A stretch of DNA of 25,535 nt from a virus. The position numbers and the translations under genes were made by a program. The stretch spans positions 1 to 25,535 of IMG/VR virus record IMGVR_UViG_3300006931_000192, one strand, 5' to 3'. This document shows positions 9,466 to 15,367 of the stretch, piece by piece. The first letter of the stretch is position 1, and each line of letters starts with the position of its first letter. The notes under the pieces are model-generated. The model had not been told where the DNA came from. It was given only the letters and a program-made list of their open reading frames with translations, and did not search any database.

Positions 9466-9618
9466 ATGTGTGGTTGCAGTCAGGGCAGTACCCCGGCTTC
9501 CGAGCCGAGCTTCGAGGTGCGCCTACCGAACGGGGAAACAAAGGTCGTGCAAGGTGAGCACGCGGCCAAGGTCGAAATCACCGTTGCCGGCGGCGGGACC
9601 TATTCCCTCATCCGTTAG
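9466..9618 (+). CDS. 50-aa MCGC-motif protein upstream of the capsid gene
   Basis: A short gene of 50 codons, with a good ribosome site (TGGAGG, 9455-9460) five bases before its ATG. The product begins MCGCSQGSTPASEPSFEV and then reads as a small beta-type domain (VRLPNGETKVVQGEHAAKVE, ITVAGGGTYSLIR). Proteins of this size with an N-terminal MCGC and a similar GGGTY end occur just before the capsid gene in other actinophages, from memory. Two cysteines separated by one residue could bind metal or form disulfides in the virion, but this is speculation. It fills the gap after the 1657-aa gene, and its stop immediately precedes the capsid promoter candidate. Confidence 0.75.
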   Translation: MCGCSQGSTPASEPSFEVRLPNGETKVVQGEHAAKVEITVAGGGTYSLIR

Positions 9619-9647
9619 TTGACGATGTGCACCCGTTGATCTACGAT
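9619..9647 (+). promoter_or_regulatory. Candidate sigma70-type promoter for the major capsid gene
   Basis: TTGACG (9619-9624) and TACGAT (9642-9647) are separated by exactly 17 bases, close to the housekeeping-sigma consensus of actinobacteria. The elements begin directly after the stop codon of the 50-aa gene. Transcription would start near 9653-9655, giving a leader of about 100 bases before the capsid ATG at 9757. The 138-base gap is the longest non-coding stretch in the head module, which supports a regulatory role. The -10 lies inside a long inverted repeat (9629-9667). Confidence 0.5.
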
Positions 9648-9667
9648 CCACCTAGATCGACGGGTGC
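9629..9667 (+). promoter_or_regulatory. 15-bp inverted repeat over the capsid promoter (hairpin or operator)
   Basis: The left arm 9629-9643 (GCACCCGTTGATCTA) and right arm 9653-9667 (TAGATCGACGGGTGC) pair over all 15 positions, with one G-T wobble and a 9-base loop. There is no run of T after it, so it is not a classical intrinsic terminator. It covers the end of the spacer, the -10 and the expected start point of the candidate promoter. It could be an operator at DNA level. It could also be a processing or attenuation hairpin in read-through RNA coming from the head genes upstream. Confidence 0.6.
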
Positions 9668-9712
9668 TGCGTTATGGGCCAGACCCGCTCCGGTGGCTGT
9701 TGCTGTGGGCCT

Positions 9713-9750
9713 GCACCGGGAGACGTTAACCACGTATCCCGAGAGGGTGC
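9713..9750 (+). promoter_or_regulatory. Leader hairpin touching the capsid ribosome-binding site
   Basis: GCACC (9713-9717) can pair with GGTGC (9746-9750). Inside this, GGGA (9718-9721) pairs with TCCC (9737-9740) and ACGT (9723-9726) with ACGT (9732-9735), with loop TAACC. The purine-rich ribosome site GAGAGGG (9741-9747) lies in the right-hand bulge and outer stem. The structure could tune translation of the capsid mRNA or stabilise it. It is seen directly in the sequence; the regulatory effect is inferred. Confidence 0.4.
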
Positions 9751-9756
9751 CCCACC

Positions 9757-11484
9757 ATGACATTCCAGATTCCCGAAAAGCTTGACCAGTTCTCCGTCTC
9801 CGCCCTGGAGGATTTCCTCCGGCTGGCCAATGACGAGTTCTCCGCACTCAAGTCCTCGGTTGACATTCACACCGTCACCCAGGAACAGCTTGAGCGCATG
9901 GAGGAACTGCAGGAGTTCACCCGCATCACGGTCCCGGAAGAGATCAAGCAGCGCAAAAACTTCGAGGACCGATTCGCGGCAGTGACCACCGAAGAGGAAC
10001 CGCCTCCGGTAGACACTCCACCGGCCACCGAGGACACCCTCACCGCTTCCGCCACCCCACCGGCCGAGGTCATCAACGTCCGCGTCTCCGACATCGTCGA
10101 TGCGGTCCCCGCCCCGGTCATCCGGATCGCCGAGCGCCCTCGCTACTCGACGCTTGTTGCCGCCGCTGGCGTTCCCAACTATGAGGCTGGCCAGGAACTG
10201 CCAACCATGCTGGACGTGGCCAAGGCGTTCGAGGCCCGCTCCGCCAGCCATGTAGCCATGTCCCGGCGTGGTGTCCGCACCGTTGAGGCGCAGGCATACC
10301 CGGTCGCTCAGCTGGTCCGCAACTACCCGGACGAGTTCAGCGTCAACGGTGACGAAACCGACTACAACAAGCTGCTCAAGGTGGCCGACGAGACCCGCCT
10401 CCCGGGTGGGTCCCTGCTTCGGTCGGTGGAACAGCGGTACAAGCAAATCCAGGAGGAGCACCCAGAGCGCGACGCCCTGGTCGCCGCCCAGGGTTGGTGT
10501 GCCCCGTCGGAGACTGACTACGACATCTGTCTGCAGATCACCACCGACGGCATGTACGACGCCCCCGAGGTCCAGGCCCGTCGTGGCGGCATCCGACACA
10601 ACACCGGTATCGAGTTCGACTCGATCTTCGGTGGCGGTAGCTGCTCCAGCCCGACCGGCTTCTTCGACCTCACCGAGGCTCAGGTGGCCGCCGGGACAGT
10701 CAAGACCTGTCTGGAGATCCCCTGCCCGGACTTCGTTGACACCCGCCTGGGTGTGACAGGTCTGTGCCTCACCGGCAACATCCTGGCCATCCGTGGCTAC
10801 CCGGAGTTCACTGCCACCTTCACCCGTGGCGCGCTGGCAGCTTCGGCCCACCAGATCAACCGTGAGCAGATCGCTGATGTTGTGGCCGGCTCGACCGCTG
10901 TCACCTTGACCGGTTTCGCACCGTGGGCCACTGACCTGTCGGTGGTCAGCCAAGTCTTCAGTGCCGTGGAAATGGCCATCGTCGACATCAAGTACCGGCT
11001 GCGTATGCAGCGCAGCGCCACGCTTGAGGTCGTTATGCCGTGGTGGATCCTCGCCCAGATGCGGGCCGACTGGATCCGGCGCAACGCCACCGGTAGTGGG
11101 CCAGACGCCATCACCTTGGCCGACAGCGCCATCACGGCCGCCTTCACGGCCCGTGGTGCCCGCGTCCAGTACGTGTACGACTGGCAGGACGCTTTCGCTA
11201 ACTGTGCCGCCTCTGGTGTTCCGGGTGCTGACACCCCGATCACTGAGCTGCCTACCAGCCTGCAGTTCCTGGTCTACCCAGCCGGCACCTGGATCCGGGC
11301 TCTGAACGATGTCATCACCTTGAACTCGGTCTACGACTCGACCAAGCTGGCCACCAACCAGGTTACCCACCTGTTCACGGAAACAGGGTGGGCCATGATC
11401 CGGATGTGCCCGGTCAGCCGGGTCTACACGGTTCCGATCTGCCCCAGCGGCTCTACTGGGGTCCAGCGGATCGTGACCTGCTAA
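9757..11484 (+). CDS. Major capsid protein (HK97-like fold)
   Basis: A 575-aa protein. Residues 1-80 form a charged helical domain (EKLDQFSVSALEDFLRLAND, EEIKQRKNFEDRFAAV) followed by an acidic Pro-rich stretch. This matches a cleavable delta/scaffold domain. The remainder is the shell protein (IAERPRYSTLVAAAGVPNYE, RNYPDEFSVNGDETDYNKLL). Its C-terminal half has the spine/P-domain-like segments EMAIVDIKYRLRMQRSATLE and MPWWILAQMRADWIRRNA, followed by ARVQYVYDWQDAF and a region ending VQRIVTC. It contains ten cysteines, unusual for a capsid. The ribosome site is GAGAGGG, about nine bases before the ATG. The dedicated promoter, structured leader and hairpin after the stop fit the high expression needed. 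No separate scaffold gene was recognised, which agrees with an N-terminal delta domain. Confidence 0.88.
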   Translation: MTFQIPEKLDQFSVSALEDFLRLANDEFSALKSSVDIHTVTQEQLERMEELQEFTRITVPEEIKQRKNFEDRFAAVTTEEEPPPVDTPPATEDTLTASATPPAEVINVRVSDIVDAVPAPVIRIAERPRYSTLVAAAGVPNYEAGQELPTMLDVAKAFEARSASHVAMSRRGVRTVEAQAYPVAQLVRNYPDEFSVNGDETDYNKLLKVADETRLPGGSLLRSVEQRYKQIQEEHPERDALVAAQGWCAPSETDYDICLQITTDGMYDAPEVQARRGGIRHNTGIEFDSIFGGGSCSSPTGFFDLTEAQVAAGTVKTCLEIPCPDFVDTRLGVTGLCLTGNILAIRGYPEFTATFTRGALAASAHQINREQIADVVAGSTAVTLTGFAPWATDLSVVSQVFSAVEMAIVDIKYRLRMQRSATLEVVMPWWILAQMRADWIRRNATGSGPDAITLADSAITAAFTARGARVQYVYDWQDAFANCAASGVPGADTPITELPTSLQFLVYPAGTWIRALNDVITLNSVYDSTKLATNQVTHLFTETGWAMIRMCPVSRVYTVPICPSGSTGVQRIVTC

Positions 11485-11492
11485 GTGGTTCT

Positions 11493-11515
11493 GGGGGCTG
11501 GGATGACCAGCCCCC
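11493..11515 (+). terminator. Hairpin after the capsid gene
   Basis: GGGGGCTGG (11493-11501) and CCAGCCCCC (11507-11515) form a perfect 9-bp GC-rich stem with loop GATGA, starting eight bases after the capsid stop. It is followed by TTCGCC, so there is no U-tract. In high-GC hosts such hairpins can act as partial terminators or as 3' stabilisers. Its position would boost capsid mRNA relative to the genes downstream. Confidence 0.65.
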
Positions 11516-11545
11516 TTCGCCACTAGGCAGGAAGGAGGCCCGCAC

Positions 11546-12397
11546 ATGGCGATCATGAACGCCCCCGAATTCATCGCAACCCCACAGCCGCCGCCGAGAC
11601 CGTACGGCATCTTCGACGTGGCATTGGGGCCAATGCCATTCCCCGTGCCGGCCTCGCAGGCTGGCGGCGTGCTCTACGTGCCAGACACCTGCAACAGTGA
11701 CGTGTTCCTGTACGCCATGAACTGTCCACCGGTGAGCGGCTCTAAGACGTTCTCCACCAACGAGTTCCCGGTGAGCGGAGCCCCATTCGCCGTCATCACC
11801 TCATACACCTGCGGCGCCCTCGGCTACAGCTTCGAAGAAGCCGAGCAGAAGGTCCGCACCCGGATGGCCCTACGGGAGCAGCGAGCGGTAGAGCGTCGGA
11901 TCTGGCAGGGATCACCAGCTGGCGGCATCGGCGGTATCCCTGGCCTGTTCCGAGGAGCCATCGACCTTGGTCCTAGTGGCTGTGTCACCGAGGCCATCGA
12001 GGTGCTGGAGCAGGCCCTCGCCGACAACGGCGTCATCGGGGGCATCATCCATGCTCGGCCAGGACTCAGTGCCCACCTGCAGACCAGCTTTCTGCTCTAT
12101 GAGGGGCCAGGAAGGGTCAAGCGGACGGTATTGAACACCCCGTACGTCTTTGGGCAGGGATACGACGGCAGTGGTCCCACCGGACAGCCGGCGGACACTA
12201 ACACTGAGTGGCTCTACGCCTCTGGTCGGGTGGTTATCTGGCAGTCCGATGTTGAGGTTCCGGATCCACGGCAGACATTCGACCGTCGCAACAACCAGCA
12301 GATGCTGCTGGCCGAGCGCATCTATGCGGTGGCGATCGAGTGTGGCGTGTGGGCCACCCAAGTGACTCGAAACTGTGTCACGGCGGGGAGCGCCTAA
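11546..12397 (+). CDS. Structural protein, possibly a second HK97-fold (minor) capsid protein
   Basis: A 283-aa protein with a very strong ribosome site (AGGAAGGAGG, 11529-11538). After a Pro-rich start (ATPQPPPRPYGIFDVALGPM), the order of elements recalls HK97-type capsids. A long charged helix (FEEAEQKVRTRMALREQRAV) leads into ERRIWQG and a GGIPGLF loop. A helix-plus-strand follows (AIEVLEQALADNGVIGGIIH). Then come ARPGLSAHLQ, a LNTPYVFGQGYDGSGP segment, EWLYASGRVVIWQSDVEVPD, and a C-terminal helix/strand LLAERIYAVAIECGVWA. I recall similar uncharacterised proteins next to the capsid gene in Streptomyces phages. It could be a pentamer-specific or decoration-type head protein, or a connector. 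The fold assignment is inference; that it is a virion structural gene is likely from context. Confidence 0.55.
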   Translation: MAIMNAPEFIATPQPPPRPYGIFDVALGPMPFPVPASQAGGVLYVPDTCNSDVFLYAMNCPPVSGSKTFSTNEFPVSGAPFAVITSYTCGALGYSFEEAEQKVRTRMALREQRAVERRIWQGSPAGGIGGIPGLFRGAIDLGPSGCVTEAIEVLEQALADNGVIGGIIHARPGLSAHLQTSFLLYEGPGRVKRTVLNTPYVFGQGYDGSGPTGQPADTNTEWLYASGRVVIWQSDVEVPDPRQTFDRRNNQQMLLAERIYAVAIECGVWATQVTRNCVTAGSA

Positions 12398-12600
12398 TGA
12401 TCTACGTGGTGAAAGACAACAGCGAGATCAAGGTGTTCCTTGATCTCGCTGAGAACCCTCGGCATGACGTGAAAACCACGATGGAACCGGGTCGTTTGGC
12501 AGTCGATGTTCCCGACTACCTGTACGAGCGGTTCCAGCAGTACCAGTCCCTTGAGTCTTCGTCGCCTAAAGAGCCGAAGAAGAGTGGGAGCAAGAAATGA
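12397..12600 (+). CDS. 67-aa protein between capsid and tail genes, function unknown
   Basis: I place the start at ATG 12397, which shares one base with the stop of the preceding gene (TAATG) and follows a GGCGGGGAG ribosome site. A longer reading from 12340 would overlap the previous gene by 57 bases for no benefit. The product starts MIYVVKDNSEIKVFLDLAEN and contains VDVPDYLYERFQQYQSLE. It ends in a Lys/Ser-rich tail (KEPKKSGSKK) that is probably disordered. It is coupled to the following gene through an ATGA overlap. Size and location would fit a small head-completion or tail-accessory protein, but no family was recognised. Confidence 0.7.
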   Translation: MIYVVKDNSEIKVFLDLAENPRHDVKTTMEPGRLAVDVPDYLYERFQQYQSLESSSPKEPKKSGSKK

Positions 12601-13316
12601 CTGCGGTCTGTTACACCCCGTTCAAGATCCCTAGGGTCCGGGCCACACTGCTGAACTCGTGTGGTCTTCCGGTGACCGGGTGTTCCACCGTGGTCTCGGA
12701 TGGAATCATCTCGGTCGCCATGACCAACGAGTACGAGGCTCGGCAGGAGTTCTTCGTCAAGAATGGTGATGGCAACTTCTGCGTCCGGGAAACCAACCCA
12801 CCCATTCTTAAGTGGATCAACCTGGTGATCACGTTCTGCAACGTGGACCCAGAGCTGGTCAACATCATGAGCGCGGAACCGTTGGTTGCCAACGACGCCG
12901 CCTCCCCGGTCAACACCGGCTGGTCCACGCAAGAAGGATCGGTAGCCAACGCCAACTTTGCCCTCGAAGGATGGACCCGGATCTCCGGCTCTGGTGTTCC
13001 CTGCACTGGCGGCCAGGAATACGGATATGTCCTGTTCCCCTGGGTTGTTGAGGGCACCGTTGGTGACGTCACCTTTGAAAACAACACGGCCAGCTTCATT
13101 CTGAATGCCCGGACCCGGAGCAATTCTCCGTGGGGTACTGGTCCTTACTACGTGGACTACTCCGACAACCCGGCCGGCAGCACCACCAACATCCCGCTGC
13201 TGACCCCGATCCTGTCGACGCAGCACAAGCGGATGTTCCTCACCCGCAAGCCTCCGCCCACGGCGGCCTGTGGCTGTATCACGCTGAGCAGCTTGACGCC
13301 GAGCGGGCCACTGTAA
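12597..13316 (+). CDS. Probable major tail (tube) protein
   Basis: A 239-aa protein with an ATGA overlap with the preceding gene. The sequence is rich in beta strands: VRATLLNSCGLPVTGCSTVV, DGIISVAMTNEYEARQEFFV, WINLVITFCNVDPELVNIMS, YGYVLFPWVVEGTVGDVTFE, NNTASFILNARTRSNSPWGT, then GPYYVDY. Streptomyces phage major tail proteins share this series, from memory, especially the 'FCNVDP' strand, the 'YGYxLxPWVV' strand and the 'WGxGPY' loop. Tail tube proteins polymerise on the tape measure to form the tail. It contains eight cysteines. The gene is unusually early, before the connector genes. Strong hairpins directly after its stop codon are consistent with a highly expressed virion protein. The alternative is another abundant structural protein. 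Confidence 0.65.
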   Translation: MTAVCYTPFKIPRVRATLLNSCGLPVTGCSTVVSDGIISVAMTNEYEARQEFFVKNGDGNFCVRETNPPILKWINLVITFCNVDPELVNIMSAEPLVANDAASPVNTGWSTQEGSVANANFALEGWTRISGSGVPCTGGQEYGYVLFPWVVEGTVGDVTFENNTASFILNARTRSNSPWGTGPYYVDYSDNPAGSTTNIPLLTPILSTQHKRMFLTRKPPPTAACGCITLSSLTPSGPL

Positions 13317-13348
13317 CCTGAGATGGATTCAAGATCCATTTAAGGTTA
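13314..13348 (+). terminator. 15-bp stem-loop beginning at the stop codon of the probable major tail gene
   Basis: Left arm 13314-13328 (TAACCTGAGATGGAT) and right arm 13334-13348 (ATCCATTTAAGGTTA) pair at 14 of 15 positions (one G-T wobble, one G-A mismatch), with loop TCAAG. The arm includes the TAA stop. No U-tract follows. It may be a partial terminator or 3' stabiliser of the tail-tube mRNA. The end of its right arm is shared with a second possible hairpin downstream. Confidence 0.55.
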
Positions 13349-13360
13349 GGGGTCTAACCT
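13343..13360 (+). promoter_or_regulatory. Competing hairpin next to the ribosome site of the connector gene
   Basis: AGGTTAG (13343-13349) can pair with CTAACCT (13354-13360) around loop GGGT. AGGTTA is also the distal arm of the larger hairpin at 13314-13348, so the two folds exclude each other. TAACCTGAGA occurs twice (13314-13323 and 13355-13364). The second copy runs straight into the GGAGG ribosome site at 13366-13370, which sits only six bases beyond the stem. This layout resembles an attenuator-like switch. Confidence 0.4.
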
Positions 13361-13365
13361 GAGAC

Positions 13366-13370
13366 GGAGG
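13366..13370 (+). promoter_or_regulatory. Ribosome-binding site fixing the connector start
   Basis: GGAGG at 13366-13370 is eight bases before ATG 13379. An in-frame GTG at 13370 lies inside this motif and cannot use it, so the ATG is preferred. Confidence 0.7.
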
Positions 13371-13378
13371 TGGTGTTC

Positions 13379-14245
13379 ATGGCGACGTTAACCGTGTTCA
13401 CTACCTCCGTTCCCGGAATGCCCTGCAACTGGACGGTGGACACCGGGTGCTGTGACGAGTGGGCAACCTACAGCTCCGAGTTACAGATAGCCGCTGCTGA
13501 ATATGGCGCCTTGATCGTTTGGGCTGCCACCGGTCGTCGGTTCGGGGCTTGCACCAGAACAGTGCGCCCCTGTCGTCGAGACTGTGGGGACTGCGCCAAC
13601 TGGGTGCCGGGGTATTTCTGGTCCGAGGGCACCTGGCTTCCCTATATCCTCGACGGTGCCTGGCGGAACTGCTCCTGCCCTAATAGCAGTGGCGGTTGCA
13701 TGGGCTGCCGGGCCGCCTGTCAGATCTTCCTGACTCCACCGGTATCGGGGATCGTGGAGGTCCGGTTCAGTGGCTCGGGTGTGGTTGATCCCAGCACATA
13801 CCGGGTGGATAACTGGCAGTGGCTGGTGCGGCAGGGGCCAGCAGTTGTTGGTTCAGGGCCCACCGACTGCTGGCCAACCACCAACGACTACAACGTCCCG
13901 GTCACCGGCCCCCTGGCCCCAGCTGATGACTCAGCCTGGGAGGTTACGTATCTGTGGGGGCTACCGGTCCCTTCGGTACTCCAACATGCAGCAGGGGAAC
14001 TTGCCTGTGAATGGGCCAGGAGCTGCACTGGGGCTGCCTGCCGGCTGCCACAGCGAGTCACCTCCATCTCCCGCCAAGGTGTCAATGTCACCTTGGCCGA
14101 CGTGGATCAGCTCCTGGAAAATGGGCTCACTGGGCTCACCACGGTGGACCAGGTCATCCGGACCATGAACCCGTACCGGCTCGTATCCCGTATGAAGATC
14201 GCCAGCCCTGACATTGCGCAGATTCGTAGACAGACCTGGCCATGA
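13379..14245 (+). CDS. Cysteine-rich head-tail connector protein
   Basis: A 288-aa protein. I choose ATG 13379 because GGAGG (13366-13370) lies eight bases upstream; an in-frame GTG at 13370 would start inside that site. The family is one I recall from Streptomyces phages, with YSSELQIAAAEYGALIVWAA, GRRFGACTRTVRPCRRDCGD and CSCPNSSGGCMGCRAACQIF. After these come VDPSTYRVDNWQWLVRQ, WEVTYLWGLPVPSVLQHAAG, and a C-terminal part ending in LVSRMKIASPDIAQIRRQ. The alternating helical and beta pattern and the gene position suit a head-completion adaptor that docks on the portal. It carries 16 cysteines, several in CxxC or CxC pairs, suggesting structural metal sites or disulfides. It overlaps the next gene by ATGA. 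Confidence 0.6.
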   Translation: MATLTVFTTSVPGMPCNWTVDTGCCDEWATYSSELQIAAAEYGALIVWAATGRRFGACTRTVRPCRRDCGDCANWVPGYFWSEGTWLPYILDGAWRNCSCPNSSGGCMGCRAACQIFLTPPVSGIVEVRFSGSGVVDPSTYRVDNWQWLVRQGPAVVGSGPTDCWPTTNDYNVPVTGPLAPADDSAWEVTYLWGLPVPSVLQHAAGELACEWARSCTGAACRLPQRVTSISRQGVNVTLADVDQLLENGLTGLTTVDQVIRTMNPYRLVSRMKIASPDIAQIRRQTWP

Positions 14246-14793
14246 CAGATCCGGTCATTCAGTTAGCGGTGGCCGCCCTCTCCTGTCTGTCCCAGGCTGT
14301 GACTGGGCTACCGGGTGCGCCGGCCAACATCTGTTACCGGGTGGGCTTGGATGTTGCTCACGACCTGGACATGGTCAATGACCTGTGCTGCGAGGGCCTG
14401 GCCTACGTAGCACTGGGGGACACGTACCCGTCTTCGACGTCATTCCCGGAGCAGGACATCATCCGGCAGGCCAACGCTGTCTGCCCTCCGGTGTCCTGGG
14501 GTCAGACGTTCAAGTTCGGCATCGTGCGCTGTGTCCCAGTGGTGATGGATGACCTCGGTACCATGCCATCGTGTGCTGACTGGAACGCGGCAGCGCTACA
14601 GAACTGGTATGACTCGATAGCGCTACGTCGCGCTGCCTGCTGTTTCCGTGCATTTTTCACGAACAACATAGGACTGTTCGAGGGCATGTCGGTGGTCATC
14701 GAGCGACAGACGCAAGGATCACCCAACGGTGGCTGTGTGGAGCGGTCACTCACCATCACCGTGCAGATGCCGAACTGCGAGTCTCCCTGCTGA
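14242..14793 (+). CDS. Cysteine-rich neck / tail-terminator-type protein
   Basis: A 183-aa protein coupled to the previous gene by an ATGA overlap. Recognisable segments are LAVAALSCLSQAVTGLPGAP, CYRVGLDVAHDLD and CCEGLAYVALGDTYP, then WGQTFKFGIVRCVPV, ALQNWYDSIALRRAACCFRA and a C-terminal beta region RSLTITVQMPNCESPC. I recall it as a conserved partner of the preceding connector in Streptomyces phages. Position and the helix-strand pattern fit a neck or tail-terminator role at the head-tail joint, but this is inference. It has 12 cysteines including two CC pairs. Its last 38 bases are overlapped on the opposite strand by the end of the HNH endonuclease gene. Confidence 0.55.
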   Translation: MTDPVIQLAVAALSCLSQAVTGLPGAPANICYRVGLDVAHDLDMVNDLCCEGLAYVALGDTYPSSTSFPEQDIIRQANAVCPPVSWGQTFKFGIVRCVPVVMDDLGTMPSCADWNAAALQNWYDSIALRRAACCFRAFFTNNIGLFEGMSVVIERQTQGSPNGGCVERSLTITVQMPNCESPC

Positions 14794-15367
14794 CCCGTCG
14801 ACAGGTTCGACACGTACGGGCGCTTAGGCTACGATCACGACTCTGTGGCTGTAGATATGTATTTTCTGGTGTGTATTCATGGCCATTTTTACAATGAGTC
14901 CGCCCTGCCGCGAGCCTAGAAGCCAAGGCATTCTCTGACTTGTTTACGAGTCGTAAATGTCCCGGGTGTACGCAAGTTTTGTGATTACATCTTCCACCCA
15001 TACAGGTTCCAACCCAAGTGGCATCGTTGTGACATATGTGATCCACCAACAAACTGGGGGCTATGGGACCCCACCACTTTTCATAGACGACGCGATGGGC
15101 CAGCTTCTTGCCGTAGGTCTGCCCGTAGCCAGTCCCACGATCACGTGGCCCAAGGTACAGAAGGCAGTCTTCCCAGCGGGATGTGCCGTACTTCAGAATA
15201 GAGTCATAGGGTTCAGAACCCTTGGGAAGGTTTCTCACAAAGTATGGATCGCCGTGTCGCTGCCAGCGTGTGTAGTGTCTCCCGCACCAGCCGCGACCCA
15301 CGGCCAACAGTCCACACTCGGGAATTGAACAGATCATACCTGGACCATACATGGCCAGGGTGATCAT
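14756..15367 (-). CDS. HNH (homing-type) endonuclease, the only minus-strand gene
   Basis: A 203-aa protein. An N-terminal Cys/His cluster (CSIPECGLLAVGRGWCGRHY, C13/C18/C28/H31) probably binds zinc. The nuclease core reads LAHRVVYEKWWGPIAPSLLV, then VDHICHN (D109, H110) and CNHKTCVHPGHLRLVNKSEN. A C-terminal zinc motif follows, CKNGHEYTPENTY with CRTCRR. This is the usual layout of free-standing phage HNH homing endonucleases. The start at 15367 has GAGGG eight bases upstream on its strand, but overlaps the next plus-strand gene by 17 bases; ATG 15337 would avoid that with a poorer ribosome site. It accounts for the whole apparent gap 14794-15350. It is inserted between two neck genes, as expected for a selfish element, and may be transcribed separately. 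Confidence 0.88.
   Translation of the reverse strand: MITLAMYGPGMICSIPECGLLAVGRGWCGRHYTRWQRHGDPYFVRNLPKGSEPYDSILKYGTSRWEDCLLYLGPRDRGTGYGQTYGKKLAHRVVYEKWWGPIAPSLLVDHICHNDATWVGTCMGGRCNHKTCVHPGHLRLVNKSENALASRLAAGRTHCKNGHEYTPENTYLQPQSRDRSLSARTCRTCRRVSRETRSSASAR

Noticed and set aside
9652-11610. A 652-codon open frame on the minus strand opposite the capsid gene
   Set aside because: It is a shadow created by strong third-position GC bias in the capsid gene. Its product is low-complexity Gly/Asp/Val/Arg-rich with no domain, and the plus-strand capsid protein is clearly real.
12340-12396. Upstream extension of the 67-aa gene
   Set aside because: It would overlap the preceding gene by 57 bases. 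The TAATG junction at 12397 with an upstream GGGGAG explains initiation better.
14794-14820. Short inverted repeat GTCGA/TCGAC as a terminator after the neck gene
   Set aside because: Only five contiguous base pairs, no T-run, and the bases encode the zinc-motif end of the HNH protein.
14806-14835. Promoter-like TTCGACA ... TACGAT on the plus strand after the terminator-type gene
   Set aside because: The -35 match is imperfect and it lies within the 3' coding part of the HNH gene, with no plus-strand gene close downstream. It could be a relic, but support is too weak to annotate.
14957-15328. A 123-codon plus-strand open frame in the apparent gap between neck genes
   Set aside because: The opposite strand encodes a convincing HNH endonuclease with all expected motifs, and the plus-strand product has no recognisable features.
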